A stretch of 28,567 nucleotides of DNA, taken from NCBI GenBank assembly GCA_004555635.1, contig SFHN01000001.1, positions 1-28,567 of the forward strand. Direction: 5' to 3'. Below, one piece after another: positions 1 through 7,946 of this stretch. The stretch comes from [Eubacterium] saphenum (GTDB taxonomy: Bacteria; Bacillota; Clostridia; Oscillospirales; Ruminococcaceae). Under the pieces are notes generated by a model. It searched no databases, was not told the origin of the DNA, and saw only the letters and a list, made by a program, of their open reading frames with translations. Numbering within the stretch: position 1 is the first letter of the stretch; each line of letters opens with the position of its first letter. The translations under genes and the position numbers were made by a program.

Positions 1-118
1 GAGGATTATCGCTGATGCGCGCTATGCAAATGCGCTGAAACCTGTTATACTCAAAGGTGCGGTAAAGGAGAGTTTGCCGCACCGTTTTTGTTTTTGCGGA
101 TGGGAAGGGAGCATGTGA
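1..118 (+). CDS. 3' end of an unidentified upstream gene (partial)
   Basis: One frame, read from base 2, stays open for 38 codons to a TGA at 116-118. The other two + frames stop within the first 40 bases. The encoded tail contains KPVILKGAVKESLPHR and then a Cys/Trp-containing end (FCFCGWEG). I do not recognise the family. The stop lies 4 nt before the ATG of the polyferredoxin at 123, and that gene's GGAAGGGAG ribosome binding site lies inside this tail. Such spacing is typical of co-transcribed genes. The alternative is a chance open frame in upstream leader sequence, since 38 codons is short. Confidence 0.4.
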   Translation, partial: RIIADARYANALKPVILKGAVKESLPHRFCFCGWEGSM

Positions 119-122
119 AACG

Positions 123-980
123 ATGTTGGTTCCGCTGCTGTTCTTTGTCGTATTTGAGACGATCGCAATCACGCTGTGGCTGACGCTCGGCAATATTTTC
201 TATCTGTTCAATTTCAGCTATATCGGAATATGCCTTTCCGTCGGGCTCTACCTGTTTTCAAAAAAGAAGCCTTACGCACGCCGCGCGGTGCAGTTTGCGG
301 TGGGGCTGTACATGCTCGTCTACCTTGGCCTGCTCTCCAACGAGAACATGCAGATCGAGGGGTTCTGGTACTACCTGTTCCTTGGCGTGTTCGAGGCGGC
401 GACCATCCACTATGCGGTGGCAAAGATCTTTGGCCCGCTCCTGTTCGGCAGAGGCTGGTGCGGATTTGCCTGCTGGACGGCAATGGTTCTCGACTTTCTG
501 CCCTATAAAACACCGAAAGAACCGCGAAAAAAGCTCGGGTTTATCCGTTACATAACCTTTGCGGTATCGCTGGGATTTGTAGCGTTTCTGTTCCTTGCAA
601 ATGTCGGCAATCTCGAGAGAATAATGTTCTGGAGCTTCCTTATCGGCAATATTCTGTACTACGCAGGGGGAATTATCCTCGCGTTTGTTTTCAGGGACAA
701 CCGCGCGTTCTGCAAATATATCTGCCCGATAACCGTTTTTCTGAAACCCATGAGCTACTTCTCGCTTTTGCGAATAAACTGCGACAAAAGCAAGTGCGTA
801 TCCTGCGGAAAATGCGAAAAGGTCTGCCCGATGAATGTTAAGGTCACGGACAATTCCCGCAAGCGCCTAAACGGCACGGAATGTATTTTATGTATGGAAT
901 GTATAAAAGCTTGCCCTAAAGGGGCACTGCCTGCGATGAAAACGGGCGGGAAAACGGAAAATATAAGCTTAAACCAATAA
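123..980 (+). CDS. NapH/CcoG-like membrane-bound 4Fe-4S polyferredoxin
   Basis: This 285-residue integral membrane protein is expected to pass electrons through iron-sulfur clusters at the cytoplasmic face of the membrane. Several hydrophobic segments fall at about residues 3-20, 30-45, 55-72, 85-103, 143-160 and 168-190. Two membrane-adjacent cysteine motifs typical of NapH/NosR/CcoG proteins follow: GRGWCGFACW (C113, C117) and FCKYICP (C197, C201). The C-terminus has two classic ferredoxin motifs, CVSCGKCEKVCP (C225-C235) and CILCMECIKACP (C254-C264). The ATG is preceded by GGAAGGGAG at about 12 nt. It sits 22 nt before a TerY-C/kinase pair, so it may supply redox input to that cluster. That role is inference; no electron donor or acceptor is visible. 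Confidence 0.85.
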   Translation: MLVPLLFFVVFETIAITLWLTLGNIFYLFNFSYIGICLSVGLYLFSKKKPYARRAVQFAVGLYMLVYLGLLSNENMQIEGFWYYLFLGVFEAATIHYAVAKIFGPLLFGRGWCGFACWTAMVLDFLPYKTPKEPRKKLGFIRYITFAVSLGFVAFLFLANVGNLERIMFWSFLIGNILYYAGGIILAFVFRDNRAFCKYICPITVFLKPMSYFSLLRINCDKSKCVSCGKCEKVCPMNVKVTDNSRKRLNGTECILCMECIKACPKGALPAMKTGGKTENISLNQ

Positions 981-1002
981 TATGATAAACGGAGGAAAAA
1001 CA

Positions 1003-1353
1003 ATGAAAGCAGCAGTTATTCTCACAAAATGCAGGAAAAGCCACGAGCTTTTCGGAATACGCGCGGAACAACGCGAGGACGAGGCGTGGTATGCAACCTG
1101 GGCTTTTAAGGTAAGCGAGCACACCGCGTCCCGCGAGAAGTTCGGAGATACCGAAATCAGCGGCAACGTTTATGTGACGACAGAATACCCCTCCTGCCCC
1201 TACTGCGCGGCAAAGGGCTTCTTCCAGTGCAGCGAATGCGGCAGAACCACCTGCTGGGACGGCGAAAACGAAACCGTCTGCGAATGGTGCGGAAACGCTG
1301 CGGAAACCAGCGCGGAGGACAGCTTTGAGGCGCTGACGGGAGGCGGCTTCTGA
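1003..1353 (+). CDS. TerY-C-type zinc-ribbon protein
   Basis: This small 116-residue protein has seven cysteines in its second half: C65, C68, C76, C79, C84, C93 and C96. They form three CxxC knuckles (CPYC, CSEC, CEWC) that should bind zinc. The pattern matches the TerY-C metal-binding domain, which occurs with TerY vWA proteins, PP2C phosphatases and kinases in Ter-type stress gene clusters. The start at 1003 is chosen because GGAGG lies 7 nt upstream; an earlier in-frame ATG at 982 has no such site. Its stop overlaps the kinase start (TGATG at 1351-1355), which implies translational coupling and a shared function. The residues before about 60 match nothing I recognise. Confidence 0.75.
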   Translation: MKAAVILTKCRKSHELFGIRAEQREDEAWYATWAFKVSEHTASREKFGDTEISGNVYVTTEYPSCPYCAAKGFFQCSECGRTTCWDGENETVCEWCGNAAETSAEDSFEALTGGGF

Positions 1354-2624
1354 TGCTGAAAGTTGGCGACAGAGTGCCGCTGGAGCTTGGCGGAGAGGCG
1401 GAGATAACTGCTGTTCTCGGCTCGGGCGGACAGGGTACTGTTTACAAGGCAGAGTTTAACGGCGGGGAATACGCGCTTAAAATGTACTTCCCGAACAAGC
1501 TTCGCCGCCCCGAAATCTTCCGCGAGAATTTGGCGCGGCTGACCGAGGAAAAGAGCGAGGACAAGGCGTTTGTTATGCCAAAGATGCTTACCGCGAAAAT
1601 CGGCGACAGCTTCGGCTTTCTGATGGATTTGGTGCCGCCCGAGTACAAGCCGTTTTCCGATATCCTTAACGCAAGGGTAAAGCTGTCGGGGCTGTACTCC
1701 GTGGTAAACTGCGCGATAAGGATAACCTCGGCGTTCCGCTCGCTGCATAACGGCGGAAAAAGCTATCAGGATATGAACGACGGCGGCTTTTTCATTCGCC
1801 CGTCCGACGGCGACGTGCTGATTTGCGACTGCGACAACATCGCGCCCTACGGCGAGCATCTCGGCATTGCGGGAAAGCCGGGGTATATGGCGCCCGAAAT
1901 AGTGCGCGGCGAAAAAGCCCCCGATAAACTGACCGACCGCTACTCGCTTGCGGTGGTGCTGTTTCGGCTGCTGCTGCGCGGCGACCCGCTGGAGGGAAGC
2001 AGGGTGCTGAAAAGCGTATGCCTTACCGAAGAGGCGGAGCGGCGGCACTACGGCTTTGAGCCGATGTTCGTCTACGACCCCGACGACGACAGCAACCGCC
2101 CCGTGCGCGGCGTTCACAACAACGTGCTGAAATTCTGGAGGATAATGCCCGACTACATACGCGAGGCGTTTACCTACTCGTTCACAACCGGTCTTAACGA
2201 GCCGACAAAGCGCCTTATCGAAAAGCAGTGGCTGGATATTCTCAAACGACTGCGCGGCGATATCACCGCTTGTTCCTGCGGGATACAGGGCTTTTTCCCG
2301 ACCGCCGAAACCGACGAAAACGGACGGATAATCTGCCCTTGCGGTCAGCACTATCCGAAGCCGCTGTCGATTGTCGGAGGAAGAAGCAAGGTGCTTCTGT
2401 TCGAGGGCGCAAGGCTGTTTGACGAGAAAAACGCCGTTACCGCCGAGGTTGTGCGAAACAAGCTTAACCCCGCGCTGTGGGGCTTGAAAAATCTCTCGTC
2501 GGGGCAGTGGGAATGCACCCTCCCTAACGGCACCGAGAAGGAAATCCCAACAGGCGGTGCGGCTCCGATTTTTGTCGGGACAAGCATAAAAATCGGCGAC
2601 GAGGCTTTTTCCATAGAGGAATAA
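1353..2624 (+). CDS. atypical Ser/Thr protein kinase of Ter/TerY-P type with C-terminal zinc knuckle
   Basis: A 423-residue cytosolic protein kinase. The glycine loop GSGGQGTVYK (23-32), the ATP lysine in ALKMY (K43) and the APE motif (180-182) are clear. The catalytic loop reads YQDMND (putative catalytic D140) rather than HRD, and the metal-binding motif reads CDCDN (159-162) rather than DFG. Both variants fit the TerY-P kinase branch. After the kinase domain come paired cysteines (C307, C309, C328, C330), likely a zinc knuckle. A C-terminal beta-rich module of about 80 residues follows (WECTLPNGTEKEIPTGGAAP), resembling an FHA-like or ligand-presenting domain. It overlaps the TerY-C gene by one base and ends before a hairpin terminator. 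The usual vWA and PP2C partners would have to lie left of the window. Confidence 0.8.
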   Translation: MLKVGDRVPLELGGEAEITAVLGSGGQGTVYKAEFNGGEYALKMYFPNKLRRPEIFRENLARLTEEKSEDKAFVMPKMLTAKIGDSFGFLMDLVPPEYKPFSDILNARVKLSGLYSVVNCAIRITSAFRSLHNGGKSYQDMNDGGFFIRPSDGDVLICDCDNIAPYGEHLGIAGKPGYMAPEIVRGEKAPDKLTDRYSLAVVLFRLLLRGDPLEGSRVLKSVCLTEEAERRHYGFEPMFVYDPDDDSNRPVRGVHNNVLKFWRIMPDYIREAFTYSFTTGLNEPTKRLIEKQWLDILKRLRGDITACSCGIQGFFPTAETDENGRIICPCGQHYPKPLSIVGGRSKVLLFEGARLFDEKNAVTAEVVRNKLNPALWGLKNLSSGQWECTLPNGTEKEIPTGGAAPIFVGTSIKIGDEAFSIEE

Positions 2625-2647
2625 AAGCAAACGGTACTATAAAAATT

Positions 2648-2682
2648 ACCCCGAGAACCAAAGCGGTTTCTCGGGGTGTTTT
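2648..2682. terminator. bidirectional intrinsic terminator between convergent genes
   Basis: ACCCCGAGAA (2648-2657) pairs perfectly with TTCTCGGGGT (2668-2677), and CC/GG can extend the stem into the loop around one bulged T. GTTTTG follows on the + strand. On the - strand the continuation is TAATTTTT, also T-rich. It sits between the kinase (stop 2624) and the convergent repeat protein (stop 2686), so it can serve both. Confidence 0.8.
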
Positions 2683-2685
2683 GTG

Positions 2686-4602
2686 TTATTTTACGCGGGC
2701 GTTAAGCTCCAGCAGCGTCATTTCGATGTCCGAAAAACGCCGCACAAACGCGCCCAGCTTAAGCGCGCTGCCGTAGGACTTTTCAATGCCGTCGGTATAC
2801 ACCAGCATTTGATACAGCATAAAGAACATAACGCGCGACGCGATATCCTCGCCGAGCGCCATATACTTTTGCAGCATACTTGAACCGCGCTTTAAGTCGC
2901 GCACCCTGCGGATAAGTTCGTGCGGAATGTTATGCTCGTTTGAGGCGATTTCGGTGAAGTTTTTCGCGGTCGCCTGAACGCTCATTTTAAGCTCCGTCTG
3001 CATTCGCTCGGGCGTAAGCACACCCTTTTCGCACAGCTCGCGCAGCCGCTTGCTGGCAATCAGATAGATGTCGTCGGACTTCGGCTCTCTCGTGTAGGGG
3101 GAATATGCGGTGTCCTCTTCTTCCTCGTCCTCATCGGCGGCGGAGTTTATCTCGTTAATCGAATCCTTCAGAAACGACAGGGTTTGTGCGCGGGACATTT
3201 CTTCGACATTTTGGCTTTCCATAACTTCGTTGAAAATGTCCGGTTCGGGAGTGCGCTCCTCTTTTATGTAAGGCTCGGGCGCTTCGGGTGTTTCGGGAAT
3301 AACGCTCTCTGCCGGTTCGCTTTCTTCCGCAGCTTCGGGGAACTCGCTCTCGACAGGCGCAGGCTCGTCTACCTCGGGGAAATCCGCGGGCGGCTCAAGC
3401 TCTTCTGCCGCTTCGGACAATGCGCTCTGCTCTGAGAAATCCTCGGGCGCGAAGCCGATTTCGGCGGGTTGTTCGCTTTCTTCGGAAGCTTCGGGGAACT
3501 CACTTTCGGCAGGCGCAGGCTCGTCTACCTCGGGGAAGTTCGCGGGCGGCTCGAGCGCTTCTGCCGCTTGGGTCAACGCGCTCTGCTCCGAGAAATCCTC
3601 GGGTGCGAAGCCGATTTCGGCGGGCGGTTCGGGTTTTTCGGAAGCTTCGGGGAACGCGCTCTGCTCCGAGAAATCCTCGGGCGCGAAGCCGATTTCGGCG
3701 GGTTGTTCGCTTTCTTCCGCAGCTTCGGGGAACGCGCTTTCGGCAGGCGCAGGCTCGTCTGCTTCGTGGAAATCTTCGGCGGGGGAGAGGTCGGTTTGCT
3801 CGGGCTGTTCTGCGGGCAAATCCATCAGCGGGATTTCCTCGCTCGCAACCACCTCGTCAAACGCTTCTGCAGGAGAAGCCGCGCTCTCCGTCTGCGCTGC
3901 AGAGTTGTAGTGGTCGGTGAACACAACCGCCTCATTTTCGGGCGGGAACTTTTCCCCTGCATTATAGGCGGGAATAAACGCGTGCGGACTGCTCTGCCCG
4001 ACAGTTTCCGCGGGAATATACCGCGCCAGTATTTCGGTATAGCGCGACAAAATCTCCCCCCGCGAAAGCGTAGGGTCGTCCTGAACCGAAAGCAGCTCCA
4101 AAGCAATCGCGCCGAGCGTGCCGTCGACGGGCTTTTCCTCGGGAACAGACGGAGCGCTGTCCGACGGGTCGCAGTAAAACTCCATTGCCGCGGTGAAGCA
4201 CTCGCGGTAGGAGTCCTCGCGCTCGTCTTCGCTCATACGGTTGTACTCCGCGCAAAGCGAGTCTATAAGCAGCTTCAGCGCGGGCTTGTTAAGCGAAAAA
4301 TCGGATATGCGAACGTCCTTTCGGTGACTTCTTACAACAAGCTCGTCCGCAAACGGGCTTTCGTAGCTCGGTACAAGCTCCACCGACAGAATATCCGAAT
4401 AATCCCTGCCGATAACCTTTTTCTCGGTGCGTATTCTCAGCCCGTCGCACATAAACGCGATACCGCGCGAGCCGTCAAGTGCGGGCGACGTGTCCGCAAA
4501 GCCAAGCGTTTCCTCTGCGGGCGCAAAATCGGGGTACCTGCCGAAGCGCTCCTCCGAGCAGACCTCCGTGCCGAGGGCGTGAACCAGTTCCTTAAGGCTC
4601 AT
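2686..4602 (-). CDS. uncharacterised 638-aa protein with acidic Pro/Glu tandem repeats
   Basis: I do not recognise a named family. Residues 1-125 alternate short beta-like stretches with a GIAFMCDGLRIRT...YSDILSVEL pattern and end in a helix, as a small PH-like domain would; this fold guess is inference. Residues about 240-450 are Pro/Glu/Ala-rich and contain tandem repeats, with GFAPEDFSEQSA at 305-316, 331-342 and 383-394. Residues 485-496 are nearly all acidic. The C-terminal 130 residues are predicted helical and contain a hydrophobic stretch (RVMFFMLYQMLVY). There is no signal peptide. The start overlaps the pncB stop by 11 bases and has GGGAGG 8 nt upstream, so it is translated as the last gene of the NAD-salvage operon. 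It may be a membrane- or protein-binding scaffold. Confidence 0.7.
   Translation of the reverse strand: MSLKELVHALGTEVCSEERFGRYPDFAPAEETLGFADTSPALDGSRGIAFMCDGLRIRTEKKVIGRDYSDILSVELVPSYESPFADELVVRSHRKDVRISDFSLNKPALKLLIDSLCAEYNRMSEDEREDSYRECFTAAMEFYCDPSDSAPSVPEEKPVDGTLGAIALELLSVQDDPTLSRGEILSRYTEILARYIPAETVGQSSPHAFIPAYNAGEKFPPENEAVVFTDHYNSAAQTESAASPAEAFDEVVASEEIPLMDLPAEQPEQTDLSPAEDFHEADEPAPAESAFPEAAEESEQPAEIGFAPEDFSEQSAFPEASEKPEPPAEIGFAPEDFSEQSALTQAAEALEPPANFPEVDEPAPAESEFPEASEESEQPAEIGFAPEDFSEQSALSEAAEELEPPADFPEVDEPAPVESEFPEAAEESEPAESVIPETPEAPEPYIKEERTPEPDIFNEVMESQNVEEMSRAQTLSFLKDSINEINSAADEDEEEEDTAYSPYTREPKSDDIYLIASKRLRELCEKGVLTPERMQTELKMSVQATAKNFTEIASNEHNIPHELIRRVRDLKRGSSMLQKYMALGEDIASRVMFFMLYQMLVYTDGIEKSYGSALKLGAFVRRFSDIEMTLLELNARVK
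3313..3770 (-). repeat. in-frame coding tandem repeats, 78-bp period
   Basis: Near-identical DNA copies begin at GAGAAATCCTCGGG on the + strand at 3434, 3590 and 3668. The spacings are 156 and 78 bases, i.e. 52 and 26 codons. A second block with GGCGCAGGCTCGTCT recurs near 3356, 3512 and 3743. The spacings are multiples of three, so gain or loss of units keeps the 638-residue protein in frame. Confidence 0.8.
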
Positions 4603-6046
4603 AGCTTTTTCCTCCCGCCGCTAAAAGGCTGTGCTTGATATCCCACAGCTTCTGCGACAAATCGACATAGTATTTGTGCGGATTTTCAAAGCGCAGGACA
4701 GAGTCCCAAAGCGTGCCTGTCTGCTGCGCGCAATAGCGCTGTATCTCGTCTATCGCGGGCGAGGTGTAAACGCGCTTTCCGCCGATAAATACGGGCACCT
4801 GAAGCTCCTTTGCCGTGAAGTCGGTGAAGGTCTTGCGCTTCCAGGTGAAGTCGGGGTCAAACAGCTCGAGCGGCTTTTCGCTGTCGATTTTCTCGTCGTA
4901 AACCGTAAGCAGGTCTGCGAGTGCCTTTCCCGTCTTGTTGTCAAACAGCCTCCACAGCTTCTTGTAGTGGGGGTTGGTTATCTTCGCGATGTTTTCGCTG
5001 ATCTTTATCTTCGGGGTGATTACGCCGTTTTCCTCCGTTGCCGCAAGCTTGTAAACGCCGCCGAAAACAGGCTCGCTCGACGAGGTGATAAGCCGCTCGC
5101 CTACACCGAAAAGGTCGATTTTCGCGCCCTGCGCGATTAGGTTTGCGATGATGTGCTCGTCAAGGCTGTTTGAAGCGACTATCTTGCAGTCGGGATAACC
5201 CGCCGCGTCAAGCATTTTTCGCGCTTCTATCGAAAGATAGGTGATATCGCCCGAGTCGAGGCGTATTCCGCGAGGACGCGCCCCGAGCGGCTTCAGCACA
5301 TTGTCGAACGCCTTTATTGCATTAGGTACGCCCGATTTCAGCACGTTGTAGGTGTCCACAAGCAGCGTTGCGCTGTCAGGGTAAATGCGGCAGTATTCCT
5401 CGAACGCTTCAAGCTCGCTGTCGAACATCTGCACCCAAGAATGTGCCATTGTGCCCGTTGCGGGCACGCCGTAAAGCTCGTCCGCAAGCACGCAGGCAGT
5501 TCCCGCGCAGCCGCCGATATACGCCGCCCTTGCGCCAAGCAAAGCGCCGCTTGCGCCCTGCGCCCTGCGCGAGCCGAACTCGCTTATCGCCCTGCCGTCC
5601 GCCGCGCGGACTATCCGCGACGCCTTTGTCGCAATCAGCGATTGATGGTTTACCATAAGGAGAAGCATTGTTTCGATAAGCTGCGCCTGTATCGCGGGGG
5701 CGCGAACCGTTATCAGCGGCTCATACGGGAAAACGGGCGTGCCCTCGGGAACGGCGAAAATATCGCCCTCGAAGCGGAAATTCCGCAGATACGACAAAAA
5801 CTCCTCGTCGAATATCCCCTTGCCGCGGAGAAACCCGATATCATCGTCGTCAAAATGCAGGCTCTCGATATAGCTTATCACCGAGTCAAGTCCTGCGCAG
5901 ACAGCATAGCCGCCGCCGTCGGGAACCCGCCTGAAAAACAGGTCGAAGTAGGCAATCCTGTTTGCGTGTCCCGATTTAAGATAGCCGTTTCCCATAGTAA
6001 GCTGGTAAAAATCGCACAGCATCGAGCAGTTCTGCTCGTTTATCAT
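4592..6046 (-). CDS. pncB: nicotinate phosphoribosyltransferase
   Basis: This enzyme joins nicotinate to PRPP, with ATP hydrolysis, to give nicotinate mononucleotide in the Preiss-Handler NAD salvage route. The 484-residue length matches the clostridial family. Visible signatures are the N-terminal DFYQLTMGNGYL, EFGSRRAQG (156-164), GTMAHSW (198-204, with the His that is autophosphorylated) and the PRPP-site LDSGD (263-267). The start at 6046 is chosen because AGGGGGTG lies about 8 nt upstream. The in-frame GTG at 6055 abuts that site and cannot use it. The gene lies 41 nt after the nicotinamidase that makes its substrate, and its end overlaps the following repeat-protein gene. Confidence 0.95.
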   Translation of the reverse strand: MINEQNCSMLCDFYQLTMGNGYLKSGHANRIAYFDLFFRRVPDGGGYAVCAGLDSVISYIESLHFDDDDIGFLRGKGIFDEEFLSYLRNFRFEGDIFAVPEGTPVFPYEPLITVRAPAIQAQLIETMLLLMVNHQSLIATKASRIVRAADGRAISEFGSRRAQGASGALLGARAAYIGGCAGTACVLADELYGVPATGTMAHSWVQMFDSELEAFEEYCRIYPDSATLLVDTYNVLKSGVPNAIKAFDNVLKPLGARPRGIRLDSGDITYLSIEARKMLDAAGYPDCKIVASNSLDEHIIANLIAQGAKIDLFGVGERLITSSSEPVFGGVYKLAATEENGVITPKIKISENIAKITNPHYKKLWRLFDNKTGKALADLLTVYDEKIDSEKPLELFDPDFTWKRKTFTDFTAKELQVPVFIGGKRVYTSPAIDEIQRYCAQQTGTLWDSVLRFENPHKYYVDLSQKLWDIKHSLLAAGGKSYEP

Positions 6047-6087
6047 ACAAAGCACCCCCTAAATTATAATACCACCAACTCGGCTTG

Positions 6088-6615
6088 TCATACCACGTCT
6101 ATCTGCACGCCGCGCATTGACAAAAGCGCGCGTTCGTGCGCGTTTTTGTCAGCAGAACCGCACGCCGCGCTGTCAACGACAATGCGGCTTTCGGGCAGCG
6201 CCGCCTTTGCGATTATCGCGTTCGACAAAACGCAGATATCCGTCACCAGCCCGCAAAGCTCGACCTGCTCATAGCGCCCCTTTTTCAGAAGGCTGCCGAG
6301 CCGCGTTGAGCCGAACGCGTTTTTCTTTATGACGATATCGCCCTCGGCTACCGCGTCAGCTACCTTTCCGTAAAGCCTGTGACCCTCCGTGCCGTCAATG
6401 CAGTGAATAACGGAGAGCTTTTTTCCCTCGGCGGTGGAGAGGTAGTTTTTCTTGTGCGTATCGAGTGTGAATATAACCTGCGCGCCCTCTTTTCGCGCCG
6501 CCGAAATCTTCTTCAGGATAACGCTTTCAAGCTTCTCCGCGCCCGCAAAGCCGAGCGCGCCGCTCACAAAATCCACCTGATAATCAACAACCACAAGTGC
6601 GTTCTTTGCGTTCAT
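6088..6615 (-). CDS. pncA: nicotinamidase (isochorismatase-fold cysteine hydrolase)
   Basis: It hydrolyses nicotinamide to nicotinate and ammonia in the cytosol. The 175-residue protein has the family's catalytic triad candidates: D11 in VVVDYQVDF, a lysine in VIKKNAFGS (K97/K98), and the nucleophile C128 in GLVTDICVLSNA. Metal-binding candidates are D52 and H54 in LDTH, and H71. The exact DxHxxxH spacing of proteobacterial PncA is not kept, but this form is usual in clostridia. It lies 12 nt after a PrsA-like gene and 41 nt before pncB, whose product uses nicotinate; that supports nicotinamidase over another isochorismatase-family activity. Confidence 0.87.
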   Translation of the reverse strand: MNAKNALVVVDYQVDFVSGALGFAGAEKLESVILKKISAARKEGAQVIFTLDTHKKNYLSTAEGKKLSVIHCIDGTEGHRLYGKVADAVAEGDIVIKKNAFGSTRLGSLLKKGRYEQVELCGLVTDICVLSNAIIAKAALPESRIVVDSAACGSADKNAHERALLSMRGVQIDVV

Positions 6616-6627
6616 TTTTTCACCTCG

Positions 6628-7920
6628 TTATTCGTCGGAAAGCAGCAGAAGCTCCCTGTCAATCGTAAACGGATAATCCTCGCGCCACTGCGTCATATAC
6701 TCCGAGAACTTCTCGTTTTTCGCATTGGAGAGCATATACTGATAAATTCCCTCGACAGTGTTGCTGTAGGTTTCCTCGGAAACTGTCGCTTCTTCGGTGT
6801 ATTTTACGATATGCACACCGTAGTCGGATACGCATTCGGAAATGCCGCCAACCTCGCCAATCGCGAAAACGCACTCCGCAAAGCCCTCGATAAACTGCTC
6901 CGTACCCGGAGAAACAAGAAATGTCGCGGTAACGTCGCCATCGTCGCTGTACTGCTTCATAAGCTCGCCGAAGTCCTCGCCCGCGGATATTTTCGCGAGT
7001 ATCCCGGCTTTCTTTTCGTCAAAAGCCGCCGCTTTTTCCGCGCGGAGAGCGTCCGCCTCGGCGTCCTTGCCCTCGTCGCGCAGGGCGATTATCGCCGCGT
7101 AGTCGTCGTTTGAAAAGCGCAGCAGAATGTGCTGTACATTGCGCGAGCCTTCGGGGATAAACAGGCTTGCATAATCGCTCGCAACATAGGACGCGGGGTC
7201 GCTCTTATACTGCTCGCTAACTCCGTCGTAAATCTCCTTCGCCTGCTTTTCCGCCTCGGAAAATTCAAGAGTAACGTCCGTGCATACCGTGTTCACAAGC
7301 TTACTGCGCTGAAAATCGGAATATGCCCAGCTGTAAATATCGTCTGTCGTCATTCCGCAGGCGACAAGGAACTGATTGAATGCCGCGTCAACGTCCGCCA
7401 TAAGCGTTTCGTCGGTGTAAAGCGAATCCGAGTTGTTCAGAATGCCCTCTGCCATACTCGAATACAGCTCGTTTATCTTGCTGTCATAGGAGGACTGAAT
7501 GCGCGAAAGCTCCTCCTCAGTGAACGGCTCGCAAAGCTCATTAAACTTCTTCTGTACGATTTTCTCGTTTATCAGATAGTTTACGATATACTCCCTGCGC
7601 GCAGTGAGATAATCCGCATACTCTGCGGCGGTGTCGTCTGTTATTCCGTTCGTCCAAAGGAAATACCTGTACTCCTTGATAAACTCGCCGAATGTAACCG
7701 GCTCGCAGTCGGTGATTGCCGCAACCTCTGCACTATCCTCGGCATAGCCGCTTGCAAGAACGGTTTTCCTTGTTTCGGAGGAGCCGCTTTCCGTGCTTTC
7801 GGGCGCGCTTGTGCTTGCGTCGGGAGATGTCGAACCCGCGTCAGAGCTGCCGCTGTTTCCGCTGCAGCCCGTCAGAAGCGCCGCCGCCAGAACAACCGCC
7901 GTTAATTTTCTTATATCCAT
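6628..7920 (-). CDS. PrsA-like foldase lipoprotein, second copy
   Basis: A 430-residue membrane-anchored lipoprotein of the parvulin/SurA-PrsA family, which assists folding of exported proteins on the outer face of the membrane. The signal peptide ends in the lipobox LLTGC (C19), followed by a Ser/Gly/Thr/Glu linker. A helical chaperone region follows, then a parvulin-type domain beginning NVQHILLRF and ending near GVHIVKY. The start at 7920 puts the signal peptide at the N-terminus with AAGGAA about 10 nt upstream. An upstream in-frame extension to 8022 would bury the lipobox and overlap the preceding gene. It follows its paralogue by 26 nt. Isomerase activity cannot be judged from sequence; many PrsA proteins act mainly as chaperones. 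Confidence 0.85.
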   Translation of the reverse strand: MDIRKLTAVVLAAALLTGCSGNSGSSDAGSTSPDASTSAPESTESGSSETRKTVLASGYAEDSAEVAAITDCEPVTFGEFIKEYRYFLWTNGITDDTAAEYADYLTARREYIVNYLINEKIVQKKFNELCEPFTEEELSRIQSSYDSKINELYSSMAEGILNNSDSLYTDETLMADVDAAFNQFLVACGMTTDDIYSWAYSDFQRSKLVNTVCTDVTLEFSEAEKQAKEIYDGVSEQYKSDPASYVASDYASLFIPEGSRNVQHILLRFSNDDYAAIIALRDEGKDAEADALRAEKAAAFDEKKAGILAKISAGEDFGELMKQYSDDGDVTATFLVSPGTEQFIEGFAECVFAIGEVGGISECVSDYGVHIVKYTEEATVSEETYSNTVEGIYQYMLSNAKNEKFSEYMTQWREDYPFTIDRELLLLSDE

Positions 7921-7946
7921 TAAGTGTTCCTTTTCCTTTGCCTTGT

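Noticed and set aside
1200..2630. A 476-codon open frame antisense to the kinase gene, and similar long antisense frames at 14669-16090 and 3469-4638
   Set aside because: They mirror real genes with recognisable domains, show low-complexity Arg/Val/Leu-rich composition, and lack ribosome binding sites or family motifs. GC-biased codon use opens these frames.
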